DNA from: Alkaliphilus oremlandii OhILAs
GTDB taxonomy: Bacteria; Bacillota; Clostridia; Peptostreptococcales; Natronincolaceae
DNA length: 64,000 nucleotides
NCBI RefSeq assembly: GCF_000018325.1
Contig: NC_009922.1
Coordinates: forward strand, 620,001 to 684,000
Direction of reading: 5' to 3'
Both the position numbers and the translations under genes were made by a program. A model generated the notes under the pieces. It did no database searches. It worked only from the letters and a program-made list of their open reading frames with translations, and was not told the DNA's origin. Position 1 is the first letter of the stretch; each line of letters opens with the position of its first letter. Shown here piece by piece: positions 34,960-43,918 of this stretch.

Positions 34960-36318
34960 GTGCTAGATAAAAGTAAGATATATGAAATGGAAATCAGCGG
35001 ATTGGGGCATAGTGGAGAAGGCATTGGTAAGATTGATGACTTTACAGTTTTTGTAGAAAATGCGATTCCTGGAGATGTTATAAGGACTAAAATAACTGTA
35101 TTAAAGAAAAATTATGGTGTGGGGGAGCTGTTGGAAATACTGAAGCCTTCAGCAAATAGAGTAACACCAAAATGCGGCATCGCAGGGATCTGTGGTGGAT
35201 GTCAAATTATGCACATGGATTACGAACAACAGCTGAGAACGAAAAGAAATACAGTGGTAGAAGCCTTGAAGCGTATCGGAAAAATCGATGCTGTGGTTCA
35301 TCCTACGCTAGGTATGGACAACCCCTATGAATATAGAAATAAGGCACAATTTCCAGTGGGAATCTTAGATGGAAAATCAATTTTAGGATTTTATAAAAAA
35401 GGAAGCCATGAGATTGTAGATACGGAATATTGTCATATTCAGGCACCGATTAATACGAAAATCGTTCAAGTGATAAAAAAATACATCGATGATTTCGATG
35501 TTGCCGTATATGACGAGAAGGAGCATAGCGGTTTAATTCGCCACGTGGTGACAAAGGTGGGGTTTGCCACAGGAGAAGTGATGGTGATAATGGTAACCAA
35601 TGGTAAGGAGTTTCCTTATAAGGACAAGCTGATAGAAATGTTAAAAGAAAATGTGGAAGGGCTAAAAAGTGTAGTCCAAAATATCAATATGAAAAATACC
35701 AATGTGATCTTTGGCGATACCACATTTACTCTATATGGAGAGGATCAGATTGTAGATTATATCGGTGATTTAAAGTTCAATATTTCTGCAAGATCCTTCT
35801 ATCAAGTGAACCCAGCTCAGACTAAGGTGCTTTACGAGAAGGCACTGGAATATGCAGACTTAACAGGGAATGAAAGAGTGTTTGATATCTATTGTGGTAT
35901 TGGAACCATATCTCTATTCTTGGCTAAAAAAGCAAAAGAAGTTCATGGGATAGAGATTATCGATGCGGCCATCGAAGATGCGAGGGAAAATGCGAGAATC
36001 AATCATCTAACCAATACGAAGTTCTATGTTGGAAAGGCAGAGGATGTAGTGCCGAAGCTATACAAAAGCGGTCTTGTTGCCGATGTTGTCGTAGTCGATC
36101 CACCAAGAAAGGGCTGCGAGGAAAGTGTCCTAGAAACCATCGTAAATATGGCTCCAAAAAGAGTGGTATACGTCTCCTGCAATCCAGCGACCTTAGCTAG
36201 AGACTTAGCTTATTTGGATGAGAAGGGATATAAAACTGTGGAAGTACAGCCGGTGGATATGTTTTCGCATTCGAGTCACGTTGAGTGCTGTGTGTCGCTT
36301 GAAAGAATAAAAGAATAA
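34960..36318 (+). CDS. rlmD: 23S rRNA (uracil-C5)-methyltransferase, RlmD/RumA type
   Basis: This 452-residue protein starts at GTG 34960, behind AAGGAG. It has an N-terminal TRAM domain (ISGLGHSGEGIGKIDDFTVFVENAIPGD), an Fe-S cluster set (CGIAGICGGC plus a later Cys in TEYCHIQ), SAM binding (FDIYCGIGTISLFLAKKA) and the catalytic DPPRKGCEESV and VSCNPATLARDL with the nucleophilic Cys. It methylates U747 or U1939 of 23S rRNA, or both (RlmCD); the exact site cannot be read from sequence. A terminator follows. Confidence 0.88.
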   Translation: MLDKSKIYEMEISGLGHSGEGIGKIDDFTVFVENAIPGDVIRTKITVLKKNYGVGELLEILKPSANRVTPKCGIAGICGGCQIMHMDYEQQLRTKRNTVVEALKRIGKIDAVVHPTLGMDNPYEYRNKAQFPVGILDGKSILGFYKKGSHEIVDTEYCHIQAPINTKIVQVIKKYIDDFDVAVYDEKEHSGLIRHVVTKVGFATGEVMVIMVTNGKEFPYKDKLIEMLKENVEGLKSVVQNINMKNTNVIFGDTTFTLYGEDQIVDYIGDLKFNISARSFYQVNPAQTKVLYEKALEYADLTGNERVFDIYCGIGTISLFLAKKAKEVHGIEIIDAAIEDARENARINHLTNTKFYVGKAEDVVPKLYKSGLVADVVVVDPPRKGCEESVLETIVNMAPKRVVYVSCNPATLARDLAYLDEKGYKTVEVQPVDMFSHSSHVECCVSLERIKE

Positions 36319-36331
36319 TAAAATCATATTT

Positions 36332-36380
36332 AAGCTATCTCATATCATAAAAGAAAATTATGGAGATAGCTTATTTATAT
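36332..36380 (+). terminator. Terminator after rlmD
   Basis: AAGCTATCTC (36332-36341) pairs with GAGATAGCTT (36363-36372), followed by ATTTATAT, a weak U tail. Confidence 0.55.
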
Positions 36381-36518
36381 GTATCTAAAATAAAATAGAA
36401 CAAGAGACATAAACCATAAGTGGACAAAAACTATGGATAGAAGTGATATAAATATAGAGAGAAATACTTTAATTGTAATGTAGAAAGCAATAATAACAAG
36501 AGAAAGCAGGGATATAGT

Positions 36519-36803
36519 ATGAAATTTGATGTAGATAAAGAGTTAATAGAAGTACAAATCAAGTATATTCAGAAAGAAATATCTATGATTGAAATGGTAT
36601 TAAGAAATAAAGATTATGATACTTTAGATTTTATAATACTTCAAAGTAATTATGAAGTAGATTTAGGAGATACTGCAACATTAGAAGAAAGATTAAATGT
36701 ATATAAGAGTTGGTATGAGCAAGTATTATATTTATTATTTGAGTATGAAGAGGAGAATGAATCATTAGATGATGATATTCTTGTAGTAGGAATTGATTAT
36801 TGA
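36519..36803 (+). CDS. Small acidic hypothetical protein
   Basis: This 94-residue protein starts at ATG 36519 behind a weak AGCAGGG site. It has many Glu and Asp and is predicted mostly helical (IEVQIKYIQKEISMIEMVLRNKDYDTLDFIIL), ending in an acidic tail (EYEEENESLDDDILVVGIDY). Codon use is AT-rich like its neighbours. I do not recognise the family. It lies 154 bases before the AraC-HD fusion gene, perhaps in one unit. Confidence 0.5.
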   Translation: MKFDVDKELIEVQIKYIQKEISMIEMVLRNKDYDTLDFIILQSNYEVDLGDTATLEERLNVYKSWYEQVLYLLFEYEEENESLDDDILVVGIDY

Positions 36804-36957
36804 TGATAAAAGGGTAGTATTTAGAATAATTAGATTCAGATAAAGCATAATATTGATTTTAAATAATTTAAATGATATATATAGCAATAATGGAAAAGAA
36901 ACTAAATTCAAAAGTGTATATATTATAATTACCACGTGGAGAAGGAAGGTGAAAAAT

Positions 36958-37875
36958 TTGGAGCTAAAAACCATTATATTTAATAGTTTAAAATACATTG
37001 AGACAAATATTAATGAACCTATAATGGCAGAGGATATTGCTAAAAATGCAGGGTATTCATTATACCATTTTTCAAGAATGTTTAAAAAACAAATGGGATT
37101 GCCAATTATGGAGTATGTAAAAGAACGAAAACTGATTAGGGCCTCTGAAGAAATAGTAAATGGCAAAAAGATAATTGATACTGCACTAAATTATGGCTAT
37201 CAGTCACATAGTGGTTTTACAAAAGCATTTAAAAATAAGTTTGGTTTTTCACCAGCTCTTTTAAGAGCATTTAGTTTTCAAATTAATTGTTTAGGGGGTA
37301 ATTGTAATATGAGTCATGTATTTATGAAATCAACAGCCATTCACGCGACAAAAGAGGAATTGTATGAACTATTAATAACGACAATAAATGAGAATATGTT
37401 AGAATATGACCATGAAAAAATTAGGAAGGCATATGAATTTGCCTGCAAAGCATTTGATGGGAAAAAGAGGTATTCAAATGATGATTATGTAACACATCCA
37501 ATTAATGTTGCTATTCTTTTATCAGAAATGGAGGCAAGTGAGGATACAGTCATAGCTGGATTGCTACATGATATTCTTTTAGAGAAATCAAATATATCTC
37601 TAAAAGAAGTAGAGAAAATGTTTTCTAACAGCATTGTAAATATTATTAAAGGTGTAACAGAATTTAATGGAAATAGTGATATAACTGATGAAGATGTAAT
37701 AATGGTTAAATTAGCTGAACGGCTTCATAATATGAGAACAATTGAGTTTATGGATGAAGGTCGTTGGAAGGAGAAGGCAAAAGAAACATTAGATATATTT
37801 TTACCCATAGCAGTAAAGATGAATAATGAAAAAATATTAGCAGAATTAAATGATTTATCATTGAAATATATTTAA
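36958..37875 (+). CDS. AraC-type DNA-binding domain fused to a SpoT-like HD domain
   Basis: This 305-residue protein starts at TTG 36958, six bases after AAGGAAGGTG. Residues 5-105 form the two AraC helix-turn-helix units (IAKNAGYSLYHFSRMFKKQMGLPIMEYV, ALNYGYQSHSGFTKAFKNKFGFSP). Residues 145-305 resemble the hydrolase half of Rel/SpoT: HPINVAILLSEM (His180), LLHDILLE (His204-Asp205) and KLAERLHNMRT. The last metal Asp of KLADRLHNMRT is Glu254, and the usual ED after the HD is absent. No synthetase or TGS domain is present. It may sense or hydrolyse a nucleotide and control genes. Confidence 0.8.
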   Translation: MELKTIIFNSLKYIETNINEPIMAEDIAKNAGYSLYHFSRMFKKQMGLPIMEYVKERKLIRASEEIVNGKKIIDTALNYGYQSHSGFTKAFKNKFGFSPALLRAFSFQINCLGGNCNMSHVFMKSTAIHATKEELYELLITTINENMLEYDHEKIRKAYEFACKAFDGKKRYSNDDYVTHPINVAILLSEMEASEDTVIAGLLHDILLEKSNISLKEVEKMFSNSIVNIIKGVTEFNGNSDITDEDVIMVKLAERLHNMRTIEFMDEGRWKEKAKETLDIFLPIAVKMNNEKILAELNDLSLKYI

Positions 37876-37976
37876 GACTTTTTTATCTATATTTAAAGTA
37901 ATCTTTATAATACAATTAGGATGCATCATTTTGCATTGTCTATTAGGGGATTTTTAGAGTAGTCTAAGTAAGGTTT

Positions 37977-38012
37977 AATAAGATGCTTTTAACTAAGGCA
38001 TCTTATTTTTTA
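37977..38012 (+). terminator. Terminator after the AraC-HD gene
   Basis: AATAAGATGC (37977-37986) pairs with GCATCTTATT (37998-38007), followed by a T run. Confidence 0.75.
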
Positions 38013-38064
38013 TGCAAAAAATAAAGGGTGTATCTTTAAAAAAATAAATTTGGAGACATAAAAT

Positions 38065-38084
38065 CCTATTTATGCATAAATAGG
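38065..38084. promoter_or_regulatory. Perfect 20-bp palindrome upstream of a small gene
   Basis: CCTATTTATG is followed directly by its own reverse complement, with no spacer. It lies about 60 bases before the start of the 38143 gene and could be an operator. Confidence 0.35.
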
Positions 38085-38142
38085 TCTTGATAGACTAATA
38101 GAAATAGAAAAGAAATTTTAATAATAATTAATGGAGGTAAAA

Positions 38143-38385
38143 ATGATGAAGAGATTCTTGGTAGTAAGTGATTATTCAGAATATGAACAAGCCATGAAAG
38201 CCAGCAATGGCATTGAAGTCATAGCAGTCGTTTCAGGTGAAAGAGAAAGAAAGTCATTAGCTGATGTAATTAGAGAAAGTAAAGATGTAGAGGAAATAGA
38301 GATAGATAGTATAGTAAATGCATTTTCATCAGCCATAGAAGTTAAAGAAATGGATAGGCTACAATTAATTGGACAGATAATTTAA
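38143..38385 (+). CDS. Small hypothetical protein next to the insertion sequence
   Basis: This 80-residue protein starts at ATG 38143 behind GGAGG. MMKRFLVVSDYSEYEQAMKASNGIEVIAVVSGERERKSLADVI begins like an alpha/beta fold, and the end is acidic and helical. The stop codon lies only about six bases before the probable left end of the IS3 element, so the gene may have lost its 3' part. I do not recognise the family. A perfect palindrome precedes it. Confidence 0.5.
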   Translation: MMKRFLVVSDYSEYEQAMKASNGIEVIAVVSGERERKSLADVIRESKDVEEIEIDSIVNAFSSAIEVKEMDRLQLIGQII

Positions 38386-38427
38386 GGGCATGTACAATAA
38401 AAATATAAAATTAAAGGAGCTACGCCC

Positions 38428-38718
<291 letters not shown>

Positions 38719-38720
38719 AT

Positions 38721-39554
38721 GTGATTCGTAACAATGCTCACAAATACTCAGTATCAGCAATGTGCAAGGTCCTAGAAATTTCAAGAAGTAGTTATTACTA
38801 TGAATCAAAGCCAAAACAGTATGAATCTAAGCTAACTTCCAAAATCAAGAAAATTTTTCAGGAAAGCCGTAGTAATTATGGCACCAGAAAAATCAAAGCA
38901 GCTCTTAGAGACAATGGATATCAAGTCTCCCGGCGCAGAACCGGAAGAATCATGAAGCAGGAAGGGTTAGTATCAAAGTATACAGTGGCTCAGTTTAGGC
39001 CATATGCAGATAAATGCAACGAATCACAAATAGAAAACTTGGTAAAACGGAAATTCGATGATCGTTCACAATATAATGTAGTTGTAAGTGATTTAACATA
39101 TGTACGAGTAGGAAATCAATGGAATTACATATGTGTTCTTGTCGACCTATTTAATCGTGAAATCATCGGATATAGTGCAGGTAAAAATAAAGACGCTAAC
39201 CTAGTTTCAAAGGCATTTGCACGTGTAAATACAAATTTGAAAAATATCCAGGTATTTCATACAGATAGAGGCAATGAATTCAAGAACAAACTTCTGGACG
39301 AAACCCTTAAAATATTTGATATAAAGCGCTCCCTTAGCAAGAGAGGATGTCCTTATGATAATGCAGTTGCAGAAGCAACGTTTAAAATTATAAAGACGGA
39401 ATTTGTAAAATATAAGGTATTTGAAACGCTAGAGGAATTACAATATGAACTGGCTGATTATGTGAACTGGTTTCATAATCACCGACTTCATTCCTCGTTA
39501 GGTTATTTAACGCCAGCTACATTCAGAATGAATACCCTTAAAAAAGTTGTCTGA
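38721..39554 (+). CDS. IS3 family transposase OrfB (DDE integrase)
   Basis: This 277-residue protein opens in the -1 frame of orfA. It has the HTH_21-like segment (SRSNYGTRKIKAALRDNGYQVSRRRTGRIMKQEGL) and the rve integrase core with the triad Asp in VVSDLTYVRV, Asp in HTDRGNEF, and Glu in DNAVAEATFKIIKTE. All catalytic residues are kept and there is no disruption, so the element may be active. It is probably translated mainly as an OrfAB fusion through the slippery site at 38682. Confidence 0.9.
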   Translation: MIRNNAHKYSVSAMCKVLEISRSSYYYESKPKQYESKLTSKIKKIFQESRSNYGTRKIKAALRDNGYQVSRRRTGRIMKQEGLVSKYTVAQFRPYADKCNESQIENLVKRKFDDRSQYNVVVSDLTYVRVGNQWNYICVLVDLFNREIIGYSAGKNKDANLVSKAFARVNTNLKNIQVFHTDRGNEFKNKLLDETLKIFDIKRSLSKRGCPYDNAVAEATFKIIKTEFVKYKVFETLEELQYELADYVNWFHNHRLHSSLGYLTPATFRMNTLKKVV

Positions 39555-39655
39555 AAAACTGTTGACAATCCACCACATCAATGTTTATAACAGAAGTGAA
39601 ATAGGCTTCGCACTTAAGTGTGGTGTAACTCTTAAGGAAAGGTTGTGAGAATCTG

Positions 39656-39781
39656 AGTCATGTCCCATATGGATACAGAATTGAAAACGGTAAAGCAGTT
39701 ATTGATGAAGAAAATGCAGAGCAAATGAGGAAGCTCTACAAAGGATACCTTTCAGGCAGGCAGAGTATATCTACAGCCTGA
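39656..39781 (+). pseudogene. Fragment 1 of a large serine recombinase
   Basis: The frame reads SHVPYGYRIENGKAVIDEEN, then AEQMRKLYKGYLSGRQSIS and a stop at 39779. This is the start of the Recombinase domain (PF07508 type) that normally follows the resolvase catalytic part. Neither the N-terminal catalytic domain nor the rest of the C-terminus is here. It lies about 90 bases after the IS3 element, which may have caused the loss. Confidence 0.6.
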
Positions 39782-39832
39782 TAGAAAGTGAGGTGGATTC
39801 ATGATTTCTCTAGCTCAAAATGTTACTGTTCT

Positions 39833-40168
39833 TCTCTAGTCCAACAAGAAAGTGAGTCACGATCTGCTAACGTTCGTTTAGGCTTATAATTTAGATACCA
39901 GCAAGGAAAAGTTCCAGTCAACCACAACTGGCTCTTGGGATACACCAAAGACGAAGACGGTCACCTCATAATTGATCCAGAGCAAGTCGAAGTAGTAAAG
40001 CGCATTTATAGAGAGTACATTCAAGGTAAGAGCTTTTTACAGATAAAAAGGTCCCTTGAAGCTGATGGAATTCTAAACGGCGCCGGCCGTTCAAAATGGA
40101 ATGAAAGCAATATAAAGCAGATCTTAACTAATGAGAAGTACAATAGACTTACAAACCTAAATAATTAG
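39833..40168 (+). pseudogene. Fragment 2 of another large serine recombinase, with an in-frame stop
   Basis: The frame reads SLVQQESESRSANVRLGL, stop (TAA 39887-39889), FRYQQGKVPVNHNWLLGY, then DPEQVEVVKRIYREYIQGKS and WNESNIKQILTNEKYN. This is the end of the catalytic domain and the Recombinase domain of a typical clostridial element recombinase, where the stop replaces a usual Gln (CAA to TAA). The coding match breaks after EKYN and the frame ends at 40168. The promoter of the next tetR gene lies in this end. Confidence 0.7.
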
Positions 40169-40207
40169 TAGTATAATACAACTATGTACCTAACAAATAT
40201 TAGTTAG
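40148..40207 (+). promoter_or_regulatory. Promoter and palindromic operator of the second tetR gene
   Basis: CTTACA (40148-40153), 18 nt, TATAAT (40172-40177) is a moderate promoter within the recombinase fragment. CTAACAAATATTAGTTAG (40190-40207) is an 18-bp inverted repeat with one mismatched pair. It lies over the transcription start and just before AGGAGG, a fitting place for TetR autorepression. Confidence 0.5.
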
Positions 40208-40224
40208 TTTAGGAGGTGATAATC

Positions 40225-40815
40225 ATGGACAAGAAGCATGAAATCCTTAAAGCTGCATTTGATATTTTTTGCGAAAAAGGATACAATCTGTCTGTTTCTG
40301 AGCTTGCTGGTGCGGTGAAAATCAAAACGCCGTCACTCTACAGTCATTTTGGGAGCAAGGACGAAATCATTGAACTGGTTATTCGGGATGAAATTCAAAG
40401 ATACTATGCCTCTTTAACCGAAAAAATGTTAGAAGTAAAGAGCTTGAGCTGCAAGGAAGCGATGAAAAGCCTATTTGTTTATGTGATTAAATATTTCTCA
40501 AAAGATAATAGGATTAAATTTTGGCGTGCCATACCATTCATTCAAAATCAACAGCTTAAAAGTATTTCTACTCAGCTGATTGTAGACAATGACAGGATCT
40601 TCAAACAACAGATGCAGATATGTTTTTCAAAGGGTCAGTCCAATGGTGAAATCAGACTGGATGCATCCCCAGGAGCTCTCCGTCTGTACCTTTGCATACT
40701 TCAAGGTGTGCTGGACGGTATGCTTTTAGGTTCGGAAGAGCTTGTCGATAGAAGCAATGTTGATGAATTGTTCGAGGCATATTGGGATGGTATTCGCGTC
40801 ATTGGTACCAATTAA
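40225..40815 (+). CDS. TetR family transcriptional regulator
   Basis: This 196-residue protein starts at ATG 40225, eight bases after AGGAGG. The DNA-binding part is ILKAAFDIFCEKGYNLSVSELAGAVKIKTPSLYSHFGSKDEIIELVI, and a helical ligand domain follows. The Rieske oxygenase gene begins 52 bases later on the same strand, so this regulator probably controls it. The pair sits directly behind recombinase remains, which suggests arrival with a mobile element. Confidence 0.87.
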   Translation: MDKKHEILKAAFDIFCEKGYNLSVSELAGAVKIKTPSLYSHFGSKDEIIELVIRDEIQRYYASLTEKMLEVKSLSCKEAMKSLFVYVIKYFSKDNRIKFWRAIPFIQNQQLKSISTQLIVDNDRIFKQQMQICFSKGQSNGEIRLDASPGALRLYLCILQGVLDGMLLGSEELVDRSNVDELFEAYWDGIRVIGTN

Positions 40816-40867
40816 AATAAAGGAAAAATTAGCATAGAGTAATTGTTTTATTGAAGGAGGGAATTAA

Positions 40868-41842
40868 ATGATCTCAAATCAATGGTACGCAATACTACCA
40901 TCAAAGAAAGTTAAGACTGACAAGATCGTAGGTGTAAAACGGATGAACCTGGATCTGGCAATATTTCGAAACAGCAAGGGTGAAATCGGATGTGTGGTGG
41001 ACCAGTGCACGCATCGTGGCGCTGCGCTCAGCTTGGGGAAGGTCAAGGATGACTGTATCCAGTGCCCATTCCATGGACTTGAATTTAATAAAATCGGTAA
41101 ATGTATGTTTATTCCTGCAAATGGGAAGGCCTCTACGGGAGACATCAGCCGATACAATGTCAAGCATTATCCTGTAAGAGAAGAAAATGGAATTATCTAT
41201 CTGTGGTATGGTGACGAGGAAAAAATCACTGATGATCTGCCTTTCTTTGATAAGGAAATCGATGATTCATTCGTGTTCAGCGAGCTTGAAGATCACTGGA
41301 ATTCGCACTATTCAAGATGCATTGAAAACCAATTGGATGTGGTGCATCTTCCTTTCGTACATCAAAGCACTATTGGTAGGGGAAATAAAACTCTGGTTAA
41401 TGGTCCTAAGGTAGTCTGGGAAGACGGGATTTTAACGACCAGTGCCAATAACGAGCTGGATCAAGGTCAAAAACCCAAATCACCGGAAGAATGTGTCATC
41501 AAGGATACCCATTTAAGTTTCCGATTTCCCAACATTTGGATGAACCACATCAGTGAGAATATAAAGGTCATTATCTATTTTGCTCCCGTTGATGATGAAA
41601 ATACCGTGCTCTATATCCGGTTTTATTGCAAACTGACAAGTCTAAGGCCGATAAACAGCTTGATCGCATACATAGGTAAATTTGCAAACAAAACAGTCGA
41701 AAGACAGGATAAACGGGTTGTTATAACACAAAAGCCCAAAGCTTCGTCATTAAGATCTGGTGAAAAGCTTGTACCGGGCGACGGTCCTATTATCAAGTAC
41801 CGTAAAATTAGAGAAGAGCTAATAAACAGCACTGTAAAATGA
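40868..41842 (+). CDS. Rieske non-haem iron oxygenase, alpha subunit type
   Basis: This 324-residue protein starts at ATG 40868 behind GGAGGG. The Rieske [2Fe-2S] ligands are Cys47, His49, Cys66 and His69 (CTHRG, CPFHG). The mononuclear iron site follows as NQLDVVHLPFVH: Asn154, Asp157, His160 and His165. These are all residues needed for an oxygenase of the vanillate demethylase/phthalate dioxygenase group. The reaction needs O2 and an electron donor; no reductase or ferredoxin gene is adjacent. The substrate is unknown. It is unusual in an apparent anaerobe and probably transferred. Confidence 0.87.
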   Translation: MISNQWYAILPSKKVKTDKIVGVKRMNLDLAIFRNSKGEIGCVVDQCTHRGAALSLGKVKDDCIQCPFHGLEFNKIGKCMFIPANGKASTGDISRYNVKHYPVREENGIIYLWYGDEEKITDDLPFFDKEIDDSFVFSELEDHWNSHYSRCIENQLDVVHLPFVHQSTIGRGNKTLVNGPKVVWEDGILTTSANNELDQGQKPKSPEECVIKDTHLSFRFPNIWMNHISENIKVIIYFAPVDDENTVLYIRFYCKLTSLRPINSLIAYIGKFANKTVERQDKRVVITQKPKASSLRSGEKLVPGDGPIIKYRKIREELINSTVK

Positions 41843-41905
41843 AATGATGTTTTATATTTTGGAGTGAGCACTTGATTGAACAAAAGCAAAAGGAAGGATC
41901 AAGCA

Positions 41906-42043
41906 ATGGATTATGATGTTATATGTGAAGAGTATAATTCTGATGACATATTGCGGTATATATTTATTTGTCCATACTGGATACAGAGCAGGAACGTAAA
42001 AAAGATGACGGACCTATATGAGGAGTATAAAAATGTTGTATAA
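41906..42043 (+). CDS. Very small ORF, uncertain
   Basis: This 45-codon ORF starts at ATG 41906 behind AGGAAGGATC and ends before a large hairpin. The peptide starts MDYDVICEEYNSDDILRYIF and ends TDLYEEYKNVV. Acidic and aromatic residues make it look like a protein fragment. I recognise no family. It may be a remnant of a longer gene or a real small protein. Confidence 0.3.
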   Translation: MDYDVICEEYNSDDILRYIFICPYWIQSRNVKKMTDLYEEYKNVV

Positions 42044-42055
42044 TATAATTTAAGA

Positions 42056-42098
42056 TACCGAAGCTGCTGCAGTACTTTTGTATTGAGTAGCTTCGGTA
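42056..42098 (+). terminator. Long hairpin, terminator-like without U tail
   Basis: TACCGAAGCT (42056-42065) pairs with AGCTTCGGTA (42089-42098) and the inside can pair further (GCAGTAC/GTATTG). No T run follows, so it may be an mRNA-stability element or part of a mobile sequence. Confidence 0.35.
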
Positions 42099-42134
42099 AT
42101 GTCACTGAACTATACTTGAGAAAGGACGATTTTA

Positions 42135-43073
42135 ATGAAGAAAATAAAAATGTTAATACTATATTTTCTTATGTTCTTATTAGTTTTTTCTGCTTGCAGT
42201 AACCAAAGTTCACCGAATCCTTTAGATAACGACTCAAATGGCAGCTTAGGTGTAATTGATGGGAAATGGGTTGAGCAAAAGGAAGATACATTAATATTTG
42301 ATAAAGAGCCAGATTTTCCTGTAATTAATAGTTACCTTGATTTAACAATGAACGATTATAGAGCTCTTGCTGAACAAAAGAATGTACATTTAATTTGGGC
42401 TACGGGAAAATCAATTTCCCCTTCTAAATACTATGGATTATTTAACTCTAATCGTAATTGTTTGGAAAGTGAAGTATCGGTTTCAATCTTTGTTAAGAAC
42501 ATGAAGACTGGGGAAGAAGTATCAGTACTAACTGGTGATGATACTTCCAGCTATCATATTTTAAATTGGTGGCTTGACGATACAAGGTTTGTATTCCAGA
42601 GGGACGATCGAGATGGTAAGAGAACATATGGAGTTTGTACAGTTAATGGCGAGGTGACTTTACTTGAATCTCTAAAAGATAGTACAATAATACTTCAACA
42701 TAGCAGTTCTTATTTTATTAGTTGTGAATATGGGGATGAAAAGACAATTTCTTTCTCAAAAATTGGAACAGATAATCATATTGAAAATATTGGAGAATTT
42801 TCTTCGGATCATTACATTATGGAAGCTGTTATATCTTCTGACTTTAGATTCATTGCGTTGAAGACCCGGGAAAACTATGAAACTTATGATCGTATGCTTG
42901 AAATTCTTGATTCAACAAATGGCTTATTTTACAAAATAGAACCACCGATTACCCAGAATGCTTCGAGCGTATCTTTAAACACATTAAATTGGCAATCCAC
43001 CTATTTAAGAGCTAGGTATCATGTTATTTATAATAACGAGCAGGAATCTGTATTGTATGAGTACCAATTCTAG
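42135..43073 (+). CDS. Predicted lipoprotein, unknown function
   Basis: This 312-residue protein starts at ATG 42135 with AAAGGA upstream. The signal MKKIKMLILYFLMFLLVFSAC has a lipobox at FSAC (Cys21). The body has repeating segments such as ILNWWLDDTRFVFQRDD, SSYFISCEYG and AVISSDFRFIALKTREN, which look like blades of a beta-propeller (WD40/TolB-like). No enzyme motif is visible and the family is not recognised. Confidence 0.6.
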   Translation: MKKIKMLILYFLMFLLVFSACSNQSSPNPLDNDSNGSLGVIDGKWVEQKEDTLIFDKEPDFPVINSYLDLTMNDYRALAEQKNVHLIWATGKSISPSKYYGLFNSNRNCLESEVSVSIFVKNMKTGEEVSVLTGDDTSSYHILNWWLDDTRFVFQRDDRDGKRTYGVCTVNGEVTLLESLKDSTIILQHSSSYFISCEYGDEKTISFSKIGTDNHIENIGEFSSDHYIMEAVISSDFRFIALKTRENYETYDRMLEILDSTNGLFYKIEPPITQNASSVSLNTLNWQSTYLRARYHVIYNNEQESVLYEYQF

Positions 43074-43189
43074 TTAAGAGCTTGTACTAGATTAAGCTGA
43101 AACAGATGTTTAAATGACTGCACAGATACCTTTAAAAGCAGTAGAAAATGCTTGTTTAACTATTAAAGATACAAAAGGAAGATCAGAGA

Positions 43190-43327
43190 ATGAAAGAGCA
43201 TATACAACACCACGTTTATATGCCACTAAAAGATATTCATGAAATAGTGGATTCTATTTTACCAAAGACAATCACTCGAAGGCATTTGTTTTGGTGGTAT
43301 TCCCTAATATGGAAAAAAGAGGTGTAA
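43190..43327 (+). CDS. Small basic/aromatic ORF before tmrB
   Basis: This 45-codon ORF starts at ATG 43190, behind AAAGGAAG, and ends three bases before the tmrB-like start. The peptide begins MKEHIQHHVYMPLKDIHEIV and ends HLFWWYSLIWKKEV. The tight spacing suggests translational coupling if it is real. No family is recognised. The rest of the gap from 43074 is empty. Confidence 0.35.
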   Translation: MKEHIQHHVYMPLKDIHEIVDSILPKTITRRHLFWWYSLIWKKEV

Positions 43328-43330
43328 AAA

Positions 43331-43918
43331 ATGATTATTTGGATAAACGGAGCATTTGGCTCGGGAAAGACAACATGTACCTATGAATTAAACAAAAGAT
43401 TGTCCAATTCTTTTGTTTACGATCCTGAAAATATCGGTTATTTTATACGAAAAAATATACCTAAAGAACTGTATGAATCAGATTTTCAAAACCATGATCA
43501 GTGGCGGGTATTCAATTATGAAATGTTAAAATATTTAAACAGTACTTATGAGGGCATTATTTTAGTCCCCATGACATTAGTGAACCGTCAATATTATGAT
43601 GAAATCATTGGTCGACTTATCAAAGAAAACATTAAGGTAAAGCATTACATTCTTTACGCAGAGAAGAAAACTATAGAAAAACGTCTTAATAAACGATTTG
43701 AGTGGAGTAATTCATGGGCCAAATCACAAATTGACCGATGTATTTATGCATTTAATCACCATATTACTGAAGAAAAAATAATAACGGACCACAAAACCAT
43801 TGATGATATTGTGGAGGAAATCGCTGAAAAAAGTGGTTTAACTTTGCGAAGTGACAAAAGAGGCCACTTCAAGAAATTGATGGATAGATGGGCTACCCTG
43901 ATCAAACATATACGGTAA
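43331..43918 (+). CDS. TmrB-like ATP-binding protein (tunicamycin-resistance family)
   Basis: This 195-residue P-loop protein starts MIIWINGAFGSGKTTCTYEL with Walker A GAFGSGKT, and goes on with FVYDPENIGYFIRKNIP and DFQNHDQWRVFNYEML, the same order as Bacillus TmrB. LVPMTLVNRQYYDEII and a late RCIYAF region complete the kinase-like fold. TmrB binds tunicamycin or modifies it to give resistance; whether this relative does so is unknown. A diverged piece of the same gene is found at 47891. Confidence 0.75.
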   Translation: MIIWINGAFGSGKTTCTYELNKRLSNSFVYDPENIGYFIRKNIPKELYESDFQNHDQWRVFNYEMLKYLNSTYEGIILVPMTLVNRQYYDEIIGRLIKENIKVKHYILYAEKKTIEKRLNKRFEWSNSWAKSQIDRCIYAFNHHITEEKIITDHKTIDDIVEEIAEKSGLTLRSDKRGHFKKLMDRWATLIKHIR

